DNA from: Schaalia odontolytica
GTDB taxonomy: Bacteria; Actinomycetota; Actinomycetes; Actinomycetales; Actinomycetaceae
NCBI RefSeq assembly: GCF_002847525.1
Contig: NZ_PKKM01000006.1
Location: forward strand, 1-64,000
Reading direction: 5' to 3'
DNA: 64,000 nt
Shown: in pieces, positions 25,628 through 33,594 of the stretch
How positions within the stretch are numbered: the first letter of the stretch is position 1
Layout: every line of letters begins with the position of its first letter
Translations under genes and position numbers: made by a program
Notes under the pieces: generated by a model
Told to the model about the DNA's origin: nothing
Seen by the model: the letters and a program-made list of their open reading frames with translations, nothing else
Databases searched by the model: none

Positions 25628-26166
25628 GCCGCAGCGCGGGTCCGGACCGCTCCGTGCGCCCCGCTCAGAGCGGCGACGCGCGCGCGATCGCTCGTCTGCA
25701 GCGCGAGGCCTGGCGCTCCCTCATGGGGCAGGACGCCCTCGATGCCCAGGGCATTACCGAGGAGGCGCTCGCCGCCCAGTGGGAGGCGACGCTGGCCTCT
25801 CCGCGGCCGGGCGGTACCGCCCTCCTCGTCGCCCTCCACGGCAATACGATCGTGGGTTTCGCTCTGGCCGGTCCTGATGAGGCCGGGGAAGCCTCGGCCC
25901 CCGACGCTGAGTCTGGTGAGGCGGCGGTGGCCGCGACGCAGGTGTATGAGCTGGCGGTGGATAAGAACTTCCGCCGGTCGGGGCATGCGTCGCGCCTGCT
26001 GTCGGCGGTCGCGGACCTGACGAGTGGCCAGCTGCGCGTGTGGGTCGGCGTGGATGATGAGGAGCGCCAGCGTTTTTACACGTCGGCGGGCTTTGCGCCC
26101 TCGGGCGCGGTGCGAGTGCTGGGCGATGGCCCCACGCAGCACATGTGGTGGGCGGAGCGCGACTAA
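25624..26166 (+). CDS. GNAT family N-acetyltransferase
   Basis: 180 aa. The acetyl-CoA-binding GNAT core is seen as VYELAVDKNFRRSGHASRLLSAVADL (motif A with R-R-S-G-H-A) followed by LRVWVGVDDEERQRFYTSAGFAP. The N-terminus (AIARLQREAWRSLM) is typical. The substrate cannot be predicted. Its GTG overlaps the dapB stop, so it is translated with dapB, and dapA follows at 26271. Confidence 0.88.
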   Translation: MSRSAGPDRSVRPAQSGDARAIARLQREAWRSLMGQDALDAQGITEEALAAQWEATLASPRPGGTALLVALHGNTIVGFALAGPDEAGEASAPDAESGEAAVAATQVYELAVDKNFRRSGHASRLLSAVADLTSGQLRVWVGVDDEERQRFYTSAGFAPSGAVRVLGDGPTQHMWWAERD

Positions 26167-26257
26167 GGGCCCACGGCGCGAGCGACGCCACGCGGCTGCG
26201 TGCGTGGTGCTCCGTCCACGTCGGGGGCGGTGCGCGCCCATTGTGAGGGGCCATGCG

Positions 26258-26263
26258 TATCAT
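26258..26263 (+). promoter_or_regulatory. Candidate -10 box of dapA
   Basis: TATCAT lies 7 nt before the dapA ATG chosen here, implying a leaderless transcript. No clear -35. Confidence 0.4.
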
Positions 26264-26270
26264 GGAACGC

Positions 26271-27167
26271 ATGAGTAACATTCCTCCCCGCCGCTTCGGT
26301 TCCCTCGCAGCCGCCATGGTCACGCCGATGACCGACACCGGCGAGATTGATCTGCCTTCTGCGCAGCGCCTGGCGACCAAGCTGGTCGATGAAGGGTGTG
26401 ACACGATTCTGCTGTCCGGCACGACGGGCGAGTCGCCGACGACTCACCAGCCGGAGAAGAACGACCTGACGGACGCCGTCCGTGAGGCCGTGGGGGATCG
26501 AGCGTTCATCCTGTGCGGCGCGTGTTCGAACGACACTGCGCACGCGGTGCGTATCGGAGAGGGCGCTCAGGAGCACGGAGCGGACGGTCTGCTGATCGTG
26601 TCCCCGTACTACAATCGTCCTTCCCAGGAGGGCCTGCGTGCGCACGTGCGCGCCGTGACGGATGCGACCGACCTGCCCGTCATGCTCTATGACATTCCGG
26701 GGCGCACGGGCATCGCGTTCTCTGACGCGACCCTCGATATCCTTGCCCAGCACCCGCGGATCCTGGGCGTCAAGGACGCGACGGGTGACGTGGAGACCGG
26801 CGTGGAGCGCATGCACCGCACGGGCCTGGAGTACTACTCGGGCGACGACGGCTTGAACTTCGCGTGGATGACGGGCGGTGCCTCGGGCTTCATTTCCGTG
26901 GTCACGCACGTGGCCTCGGCCCAGTACCGTCGCATGATCGAGTTGCTCGACAGCGACCAGGTGTGGGAGGCGCGCGAGCTGTCGTACTCTCTGCGTCCCC
27001 TCGTGCACGCCATCATGGGCGGCGGACAGGGAGCGGTCATGGCGAAGTACGCCCTGTGGCTCCAGGGTGTCATCGACAGCCCGGCCGTGCGCCTGCCGAT
27101 GGTGGGCATCAGCGACGATGAGGTGTCGGCCCTGCGTCGCGCCCTGTGCACCGCTGGTCTACTCTGA
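26271..27167 (+). CDS. dapA: 4-Hydroxy-tetrahydrodipicolinate synthase
   Basis: 298 aa. It condenses pyruvate with aspartate semialdehyde, the first committed step to lysine and diaminopimelate. The TIM-barrel signatures are present: GSLAAAMVTPM, LSGTTGESPTT, the YYNRPSQEGL tyrosine region and the Schiff-base lysine in GVKDATGDVE. The ATG at 26271 is chosen over 26253 since homology begins soon after and a -10 lies at 26258. The next step, dapB, is two genes upstream. Confidence 0.93.
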   Translation: MSNIPPRRFGSLAAAMVTPMTDTGEIDLPSAQRLATKLVDEGCDTILLSGTTGESPTTHQPEKNDLTDAVREAVGDRAFILCGACSNDTAHAVRIGEGAQEHGADGLLIVSPYYNRPSQEGLRAHVRAVTDATDLPVMLYDIPGRTGIAFSDATLDILAQHPRILGVKDATGDVETGVERMHRTGLEYYSGDDGLNFAWMTGGASGFISVVTHVASAQYRRMIELLDSDQVWEARELSYSLRPLVHAIMGGGQGAVMAKYALWLQGVIDSPAVRLPMVGISDDEVSALRRALCTAGLL

Positions 27168-27175
27168 CATATAGT

Positions 27176-27204
27176 TCGCCCCCGTCGAGACCCGGCGGGG
27201 GCGA
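27176..27204 (+). terminator. dapA terminator
   Basis: TCGCCCCCG pairs perfectly with CGGGGGCGA around an 11-nt loop, 9 nt after the dapA stop. No T run. Confidence 0.7.
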
Positions 27205-27242
27205 GGTGTATGTTCGGGGCGCCATGGTGGCATTATTGCTCG

Positions 27243-27272
27243 TTGACGAGTGTTGAAAGTTATGCTTAATAT
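27243..27272 (+). promoter_or_regulatory. Promoter of the DUF4418-ABC transporter operon
   Basis: TTGACG (27243-27248) and TAATAT (27267-27272) are 18 nt apart in A+T-rich DNA. This is the best sigma-70-type promoter in the window. Confidence 0.7.
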
Positions 27273-27274
27273 AC

Positions 27275-27293
27275 TTAGGTAAAGCTCATCAAT
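27275..27293 (+). promoter_or_regulatory. Possible DtxR/IdeR-like metal box
   Basis: The 19 bp starting TTAGGTAAAGCTCATCAAT match the DtxR consensus at 13 of 19 positions by eye, including the full left half-site TTAGGT. It sits immediately downstream of the -10, where a repressor would act. The right half is poor, so this is tentative. Confidence 0.3.
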
Positions 27294-27323
27294 ACTGATC
27301 GTTGTCTTCAAGGAATGGATACC

Positions 27324-27740
27324 GTGGCAAAGAAGGACGTCATCATTCCCCTGGTCCCGGCCGCTCTCAGCGCCCTGCTGCTCGCCGGAGGTGTGACCGT
27401 CTTTTCGGCGTGCGAGCAACGGGCCGACGGCTCGTGGATGCACTGCCACCAGTGCCAGAACATGGTGGCCGGCAGCGCCGTCGGCCTCATCGCACTGTAC
27501 GGCGCCTCCTCCCTCGTCAAGAACAAGCCTGCGCGCCTGGCCCTGCTCGCGCTCGCGGTCATCGCCAGCGTCGTTGTGTTCTTCATCCCCGGCGGGATCT
27601 GCCCGCTGTGCGCGATGAAGACGATGCGCTGCCACACCGTCTTCCAGCCCTTCGTGCGCATCATGAGCGTCCTGGTCGCCGGCAGCGGTATCGGAGCCCT
27701 GGTGGCGTCCTGGAAGAAGGACGCGAAGCCCTCCGCCTGA
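27324..27740 (+). CDS. DUF4418 family membrane protein with Cys/His loops
   Basis: 138 aa with four predicted membrane helices. The loop after helix 1 carries H40-C41-H42-x-C44; the loop after helix 3 carries C93-x-x-C96 and C103-H104. By topology both loops lie on the same face, so they could together form a metal or redox site. This matches the DUF4418 family, which is commonly found beside FtsX-type ABC transporters; its function is not known. I chose GTG at 27324 because AAGGA (27310-27314) is 9 nt before it and directly abuts the ATG at 27315. First gene of a five-gene unit. Confidence 0.82.
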   Translation: MAKKDVIIPLVPAALSALLLAGGVTVFSACEQRADGSWMHCHQCQNMVAGSAVGLIALYGASSLVKNKPARLALLALAVIASVVVFFIPGGICPLCAMKTMRCHTVFQPFVRIMSVLVAGSGIGALVASWKKDAKPSA

Positions 27741-27771
27741 CGTATCGCCCCGGATAGGAGACAATGGCGGC

Positions 27772-28635
27772 GTGAGGGCCCTAGGACGTTCGACAACCGT
27801 GCGCATCGGCGCGGTTCTCCTCGTGCTATCCCTCGTCGCCGTTCTCACGATCGTCGTGCGCAACGCAGTGCGCTATCGCGAGGCCGTCGCCCTGGACGAG
27901 GCCGGGGATACCCAGGGGGCGTACGAGCTCTTCCATGCGCTCGGCGGGTACGGTGACGCGGCCCAGCGAGCGCAGGCCCTCGTCGAAGCCGATCCCGCGC
28001 TGCCGTACCGCTCGGCATCCAAGGGCGACACCGTGTCCTTCGGGTCCTACGAGCAGGACGGCAACGCGGATAACGGGCCGGAGCCGATTCAGTGGATCGT
28101 CCTCGATAACATCGATGGCCAGCTCCTGCTCCTGAGTGCAGACGTTCTCGAGGCGCGCCAGTACCACCACGTGCCCTTCGAGGAAGTCACGTGGGAGAAC
28201 TCCGATTTGCGTGCGTGGATGAACGGCGACTTCTACGAGGGCGCGTTCACCCCCGTTCAGCGAGGGCTCATCGAGACGGTGCACAACGAGAACGCGGATC
28301 AGTCGATCACCGGCGCGAGTGGCGGGGCCGCGACCGACGATCGGGTCTTTGCGCTCAGCGAGACCGAGAGCGTCATCTACTTCAACACGCCCGCTGCGCG
28401 CAGTGACATCGGAGTGGCCCTCGCGAGCCAGCACGCAGCCGCCGGGCCTCTGAGCGTCAGCGAGGATGGCACGGCCGACTGGTGGCTGCGCTCTCCTGGA
28501 ACCTACGGATTCGCGACCCAATTCGTTGATGCCTCGGGCACTCCCTCGCTCAGTGGAGCAAATGTGGACCTGCAGTACGGGGTGCGCCCGGCCCTGTGGA
28601 TCAACGTCGCGGGGGCTGGTGAGGAGAGCCGATGA
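27772..28635 (+). CDS. DUF6273-domain protein with N-terminal membrane anchor
   Basis: 287 aa starting at GTG (GGAG 11 nt upstream). One N-terminal hydrophobic helix (VRIGAVLLVLSLVAVLTIVV) anchors an extracytoplasmic part. A short helical repeat (residues 35-75, resembling a tetratricopeptide pair) precedes the DUF6273 domain (about 85-280): DTVSFGSYEQD, EPIQWIVLDN, VTWENSDLRAWMNGDFY, WWLRSPGTYG and the terminal YGVRPALWIN. The function is unknown; the WWLRSP...GVRPAL frame resembles formylglycine-enzyme/C-type-lectin-like folds. The stop overlaps the next ATG (ATGA). Confidence 0.8.
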   Translation: MRALGRSTTVRIGAVLLVLSLVAVLTIVVRNAVRYREAVALDEAGDTQGAYELFHALGGYGDAAQRAQALVEADPALPYRSASKGDTVSFGSYEQDGNADNGPEPIQWIVLDNIDGQLLLLSADVLEARQYHHVPFEEVTWENSDLRAWMNGDFYEGAFTPVQRGLIETVHNENADQSITGASGGAATDDRVFALSETESVIYFNTPAARSDIGVALASQHAAAGPLSVSEDGTADWWLRSPGTYGFATQFVDASGTPSLSGANVDLQYGVRPALWINVAGAGEESR

Positions 28636-29822
28636 GCAAGGCGCTGTCACTGCGCCGAGTTCCTCTCATGAACATCCGCGCCCACCCCATCCGATCCCTC
28701 GTCATTGCAATCCTGGCACTCGCCCAGGCAGCCTGTGTGTTCGGTGGGTTCGTCCTCGTCGATGCGATGAGGAGCGAGCTGTCGTTGGCTGAGCGCAGGC
28801 TCGGAGCAGACCTCGTCGTCTATCCGACGACCTGCCTGAACCGGGTGGAGAAGAAGCGCCTCCTCATGCTCGGAACCCCGGTGGTCTGCCACCAGCCGCG
28901 CTCGGCTCTGGCGCGCATGTCGTCCAACGAGGACATCGCCGCGGTGTCCTATCAGCTCTACGTGTCCGAAACGCTGGCGGATGGCACTACTCGGTGGATC
29001 GTCGGCTTCGAACCTGAGACGGATTTCGTGCTCTCGCCGTGGATTGCCGAGGGGGAAGGGACGTCGCTGCCGCGCGGATCGGTCCTCGTCGGTAGCGCCG
29101 TGCCCGGCGCGGACGGGCAAACCCTCTCCGTCTTTGGGCGCGAGCGCCCGATCGGCGCGCATTTGCTCGCCACCGGATCGGAGCTGGACAGCGCCGTCTT
29201 CGTCCCCATGGACACTCTCGCCGACATCGTCGCGGACGCCTCCGCGGCGGGGCAAGACGTCGACGCTTCCCTCGACCCGGCTACCGACTACTCCGCGGCG
29301 CTCGTGCGCGCCTCGGACAGTGACGCGATCGAGAGCGTTACCAACTGGATCAACCTCTACGTGCGCAAGGTGAAAGCCGTGCGCAGCAGCGAGGCCCTCG
29401 TTGATGCGGGGGCGGGCATCCGATCGCATCGCTTCGTCGCAATCGGGGTGCTGGGGGCTATCTGGCTGGTGCTCCTCGGAGCGCTCGCCGTCGCTCAGCT
29501 CAGCCTCATGAACGAACGCCGCCAGGAACTCGCCGTGTGGCGCTCGATCGGAGCCTCACGCGCCATCGTCAGCCGCATCATGCTGCGGGAATCGGGGCTC
29601 CTCCATGCGGCGGGTGCACTCGTGGGCACAGGGCTCGCGGCCCTCGTCCTGCCCTTGGTGGGGGAGAGGAGCGTGGTTGAGGCTCTTCATGTCCTCGCTA
29701 CGTCGCTGCCTCTCGCCGGGCTGTCGATCGTCGTCGTGACCTGCGTGGGCATCGTCGGCACTCGGCTCGCGCTCGCTCGGGTGAGCCGGGCGGCCGCGGG
29801 GAACAAATCGGTCCTGATCTAG
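28632..29822 (+). CDS. FtsX-type ABC transporter permease, first paralogue
   Basis: 396 aa. A membrane helix at 20-42 is followed by a large extracytoplasmic MacB_PCD-like domain (about 45-265) and three C-terminal helices of the FtsX domain, with the hallmark VWRSIGASRAIVSRIMLRESGL coupling motif. The periplasmic-side domain has two Cys (TTCLN and PVVCHQP) and the segment VGFEPETDFVLSPW, echoed in the next gene. The start overlaps the previous stop, so it is co-translated. Such permeases usually move lipids, peptides or transmit mechanical force rather than import solutes. Confidence 0.88.
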   Translation: MSKALSLRRVPLMNIRAHPIRSLVIAILALAQAACVFGGFVLVDAMRSELSLAERRLGADLVVYPTTCLNRVEKKRLLMLGTPVVCHQPRSALARMSSNEDIAAVSYQLYVSETLADGTTRWIVGFEPETDFVLSPWIAEGEGTSLPRGSVLVGSAVPGADGQTLSVFGRERPIGAHLLATGSELDSAVFVPMDTLADIVADASAAGQDVDASLDPATDYSAALVRASDSDAIESVTNWINLYVRKVKAVRSSEALVDAGAGIRSHRFVAIGVLGAIWLVLLGALAVAQLSLMNERRQELAVWRSIGASRAIVSRIMLRESGLLHAAGALVGTGLAALVLPLVGERSVVEALHVLATSLPLAGLSIVVVTCVGIVGTRLALARVSRAAAGNKSVLI

Positions 29823-29849
29823 GGACAATTGTCAAGGAGGAATGACGCA

Positions 29850-31058
29850 ATGCTGTCGCTGTCGCGACTACCGTGGATGAACCTGCGCGGATACCCCGTG
29901 CGGACGGGGACTCTGGTCTTCTTCTCCATGCTCATGACGATGACGATCTTTGGTGGAACGCTGGTCGTCCAAGGTATCGAACATGGCCTGCGCACGACTC
30001 AGTCGCGCCTCGGAGCCGACATCATGGTGACGCCCGACGAGGCAGACACCGACTTCGACGCGCAGACCTTCCTCGTGAACGCCGAACCGTCGTACTTCTA
30101 CATGGACGCGTCCACGCGCGAGGCAGTCGCCGCCGTCGATGGGGTCGAGGCCGCCTCCTCCCAGCTGTTCCTCGCCTCGGCGAGGGCGAGCTGCTGCTCG
30201 GGCCGCTACCAGGTGATCGCCTACGACCCGGCCACCGACTTCACGATCCAGCCGTGGATGAACGACGCCGTCGGGCAGACGCAGCTGGGGGAGAATGAGG
30301 TGATCGTCGGCGCCAACGTGCTCGCCAACGACCCGGAGAACTTCCAGCTCTTCGACAACACCCTGCGGGTCGTCGGCCAATTCGACCCGACCGGATCGAC
30401 CCTCGACAACGCGGTCTACATGAACTTTGAGACCGCGAAGAAGGTTATCGACTCGTCGCTGCGCAAGGGACTCAACAAGTACTCGACGCTCGAAACCGAC
30501 CGCATCATCTCCTCGGTCATGGTCAAGGTGGCACCTGGATACGACGCCGAGGCCGTGGCCGCGCAGATCCGTGAGCAGGTCCCCGGCGTCTCGGTCGCCA
30601 CCTCGACGAAGCTGGTGAGCGGCATCGCGGCGTCACTGGACGCAACCTCGCGCACCGTCACCACCCTCATCGCCGTCGCGTGGGGAGCCGGCCTGCTTAT
30701 GATCACCCTCATGTTCGTCCTGATGGTCGTCGAGCGCAGGAGAGAATTCGCGACTCTTATCGCCGCCGGTGCACACCGTCGCATGATCTCGCGCATCATC
30801 ATTCGCGAGGCCCTCGCGGTCAACGCACTCGGTGGCATCGGCGGCATCATCGTCTCCGGTGTCCTCCTCATGTCCTTCTCCGGGCTCGTACGTCAAAGTC
30901 TGGGAGGGGGATTCCTCGTCCCGTCGCTGCCCGCTCTGGCGCTGCTCGCTCTGGGAGCGCTCGCGTCGGTGGGCCTCGTCGCCCTCGTCTCCTCGTGGAT
31001 AGCGCTACGGTACGTGACGACAATGGACGCCAGCCTGGCCCTGAAGGAAGGGGAATGA
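29850..31058 (+). CDS. FtsX-type ABC transporter permease, second paralogue
   Basis: 402 aa with the same layout as the preceding gene: one N-terminal helix, an extracytoplasmic domain (with ARASCCSGRYQV and YDPATDFTIQPW) and three C-terminal FtsX helices (REFATLIAAGAHRRMISRIIIREAL). The paired Cys-Cys corresponds in position to the region before the shared TDF-PW segment of its neighbour. The ATG at 29850 has AAGGAGG 9 nt upstream; an in-frame TTG at 29829 precedes that ribosome site and is rejected. The two permeases probably form a heterodimer. Confidence 0.88.
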   Translation: MLSLSRLPWMNLRGYPVRTGTLVFFSMLMTMTIFGGTLVVQGIEHGLRTTQSRLGADIMVTPDEADTDFDAQTFLVNAEPSYFYMDASTREAVAAVDGVEAASSQLFLASARASCCSGRYQVIAYDPATDFTIQPWMNDAVGQTQLGENEVIVGANVLANDPENFQLFDNTLRVVGQFDPTGSTLDNAVYMNFETAKKVIDSSLRKGLNKYSTLETDRIISSVMVKVAPGYDAEAVAAQIREQVPGVSVATSTKLVSGIAASLDATSRTVTTLIAVAWGAGLLMITLMFVLMVVERRREFATLIAAGAHRRMISRIIIREALAVNALGGIGGIIVSGVLLMSFSGLVRQSLGGGFLVPSLPALALLALGALASVGLVALVSSWIALRYVTTMDASLALKEGE

Positions 31059-31059
31059 C

Positions 31060-31734
31060 ATGATCATCGAGGCAACGGGACTCACGAAAGAATTCGCCCG
31101 AGCCCGCGGGGGAAAGCGCCTATTCACGGCCGTCCACCCGCTGGATATCGACCTGGAGGAACGCCTACTGACCCTCGTCTCGGGACACTCCGGCAGCGGC
31201 AAGAGCACCCTGGCGAACATGCTCGCCGGCATCCTCACGCCGACGGCGGGGCACGTACGATTGGACGGCACGGACCTGTACTCACTGCGCGACGAGGAGC
31301 GCTCGCGCCTGCGCAACGAGCGCATCGGCCTCGTCCCCCAGGGGCACACGGCCCTGCGTGCCCTGACGGTCCTTGACAACGTCTTGCTCCCCTCGATCCT
31401 CTACGCCAAGGCCGAGGCACCCGCGGATCGTGCCCGCGAGCTGCTGGCCGCCGTGGGTTTGGGTGACCTCGCCGATGCCGCACCCACCGAGCTGTCGGGC
31501 GGCGAACTGCGGCGCATGGCGATCGCGCGCGCCCTCCTCATGGACCCCGCCATCGTCATCGCAGACGAGCCGACCGCCGGCCTCGATAGCGCGAACGCGA
31601 CTGCCGTCCTTACCCTCCTGCGCGACGCCGCGGATCGGGGGGCCGCCGTCCTTGTTGTCTCCCACGAGGCCGAGGCCCGCAGCTTTGCCGACCGCTGCTA
31701 CACCATGGAAGACGGACACCTGAGCGAGAACTAA
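31060..31734 (+). CDS. ABC transporter ATP-binding protein (LolD/MacB type)
   Basis: 224 aa. Walker A GHSGSGKST, Q-loop LVPQGHTALRALTVLDN, signature LSGGE, Walker B IVIADEPTAGLD and the H-loop SHEAEA are intact. It is the size of the stand-alone ATPases that power FtsX-type permeases. It starts 1 nt after the second permease stop, so it is the energy subunit of that transporter. RNase J follows about 100 nt later under a separate control region. Confidence 0.93.
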   Translation: MIIEATGLTKEFARARGGKRLFTAVHPLDIDLEERLLTLVSGHSGSGKSTLANMLAGILTPTAGHVRLDGTDLYSLRDEERSRLRNERIGLVPQGHTALRALTVLDNVLLPSILYAKAEAPADRARELLAAVGLGDLADAAPTELSGGELRRMAIARALLMDPAIVIADEPTAGLDSANATAVLTLLRDAADRGAAVLVVSHEAEARSFADRCYTMEDGHLSEN

Positions 31735-31833
31735 CGGCTCGGCGTCCCCGAATACGCCAAATGTGAGGGGAGCGACCTGCCCAACATGTCTCCCGATGCG
31801 GGCAAAGCAGCGCCAACGTGGCAGACTGGCATC

Positions 31834-33525
31834 ATGAAGTCTTTGTACGAGAACCTCAGCGAACCCGCGCCCCTGGAAGAGGGCGCACTGCGAGTGATCC
31901 CGCTGGGAGGTCTCGGCGAGGTCGGCCGCAACATGAACGTCCTCGAGTATCGGGGCAAGCTCCTGGTCGTGGACTGTGGCGTTCTCTTCCCCGAGGAGAG
32001 CCAGCCCGGCGTCGACCTTATCCTGCCGGATTTCTCCTGGATTGAGGATCGCATGGACGACGTCGTCGGCCTCGTCCTCACGCACGGCCACGAGGACCAC
32101 ATTGGCGCGGTGCCCTACCTGTTCAAGCTGCGCAGCGATATTCCGGTCTACGGCTCCGACCTGACCCTGGCCTTCGTCGCCCCCAAGCTGCGCGAACACC
32201 GCCTGCCCGACCCGAGCCTCAACGTCGTCGCCGAGGGCGACCGCCTCACCGTCGGACCCTTCGACCTTGAGTTCGTCTCCGTCACCCACTCGATCCCCGA
32301 TGCGCTCGCGGTCTTCGTGCGTACCGATGCGGGCAACGTCCTCATCACGGGCGACTTCAAGATGGATCAGCTGCCGCTGGACCGTCGCCTCACCGACCTG
32401 CGCGCTTTCGCCCGCATGGGCGAGGAGGGTGTCGACCTGTTCATGGTGGACTCCACGAACGCGCTGGTGCCCGGATTCATCACGCCTGAGCGTGAGATCG
32501 GCCCGGTCCTCGACCAGGTGTTCGGCGAGGCCACGGGCCAGATCGTCGTTGCCTCCTTCGCCTCGCACGTGCACCGCGTCCAGCAGGTCATCAACGCCGC
32601 TGCCCACCACGGGCGTCGCGTGGCCTTCGTGGGCCGCTCCATGGAGCGCAACATGCGCATCGCGGAAGAGAAGGGCTACCTGTCGATTCCCGAGGGTCTC
32701 ATTGTGGATCTCAAGGGTATCGGTGAGCTGCCGCCCTCCGAGCGCGTCTACATGGCGACCGGTTCGCAGGGCGAGCCGATGGCTGCCCTGTCGCGCATGT
32801 CGGTGGGTTCGCACCGAACCGTGACGATTGAGCCGGGCGACATGGTTGTCCTGGCCTCCTCGCTGATTCCCGGCAACGAGAACTCCGTGTACCGCGTCAT
32901 CAACGACCTGACCCGCCTGGGGGCGCGCGTTGTGTCCAAGGAGAACGCGAAGGTGCACGTGTCCGGTCACGCGAGCGCCGGCGAGCTCATCTACTGCTAC
33001 AACATTGTTCAGCCCAAGAACGTCATGCCCATCCACGGCGAGGTCCGTCACCTGGTGGGCAACGGTCAGCTGGCAGTCAAGACGGGCATCGACCCGCAGA
33101 ACGTGGTTCTGGCGGAGGACGGCGTGACGGTCGACCTCAAGGACGGCGTCGCGCGCGTGTCGGGCATCGTGCCCTGCGAGTACGTGTACGTGGACGGCCG
33201 CTCGATCGGAGAAATCTCCGAGGACGAGCTGGAGACACGCCGCACCTTGGGGTCGGAGGGCTTCATCTCGATCTTCGCGGTCGTCGAGCACGATTCGGGC
33301 ATGGTCCTGGCCGGCCCGGAGATTCGCGCGATCGGCATGGCCGAGGACGATTCGGTATTTGAGGAGATCCTCCCCGACGTCACGCAGGCGCTCAAGGATG
33401 CGGCGGCGCCCGGCGGCCAGGACCCCTACGTTCTGCAGCAGGCCATGCGCCGCGTCATCGGGCGCTGGGTTGCGCGCCGTCTGCGTCGTCGTCCTATGAT
33501 CGTCCCGGTCGTGACCGAGCAGTAG
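31834..33525 (+). CDS. rnj: Ribonuclease J
   Basis: 563 aa. It is a metallo-beta-lactamase/beta-CASP nuclease that acts as endo- and 5'-exoribonuclease. Zinc ligands in HGHEDH (84-89) and the following motif GDFKMDQ, the beta-CASP domain (FASHVHRVQQVI, GRSMERN), SGHAS and the IHGEVRHL histidine are all present. The C-terminal domain begins near residue 455. The ATG at 31834 has no ribosome site, and a weak -10 (CAGACT) lies 6 nt before it, suggesting leaderless initiation. In many actinobacteria rnj follows dapA; here the ABC operon is inserted between them. Confidence 0.95.
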   Translation: MKSLYENLSEPAPLEEGALRVIPLGGLGEVGRNMNVLEYRGKLLVVDCGVLFPEESQPGVDLILPDFSWIEDRMDDVVGLVLTHGHEDHIGAVPYLFKLRSDIPVYGSDLTLAFVAPKLREHRLPDPSLNVVAEGDRLTVGPFDLEFVSVTHSIPDALAVFVRTDAGNVLITGDFKMDQLPLDRRLTDLRAFARMGEEGVDLFMVDSTNALVPGFITPEREIGPVLDQVFGEATGQIVVASFASHVHRVQQVINAAAHHGRRVAFVGRSMERNMRIAEEKGYLSIPEGLIVDLKGIGELPPSERVYMATGSQGEPMAALSRMSVGSHRTVTIEPGDMVVLASSLIPGNENSVYRVINDLTRLGARVVSKENAKVHVSGHASAGELIYCYNIVQPKNVMPIHGEVRHLVGNGQLAVKTGIDPQNVVLAEDGVTVDLKDGVARVSGIVPCEYVYVDGRSIGEISEDELETRRTLGSEGFISIFAVVEHDSGMVLAGPEIRAIGMAEDDSVFEEILPDVTQALKDAAAPGGQDPYVLQQAMRRVIGRWVARRLRRRPMIVPVVTEQ

Positions 33526-33594
33526 GCAGGCATTCTTCATTGACGAGGCCCTGGCGTGCTGGGCGTTAGCGCGCGCTTGAAGGAAGGAATCTAC

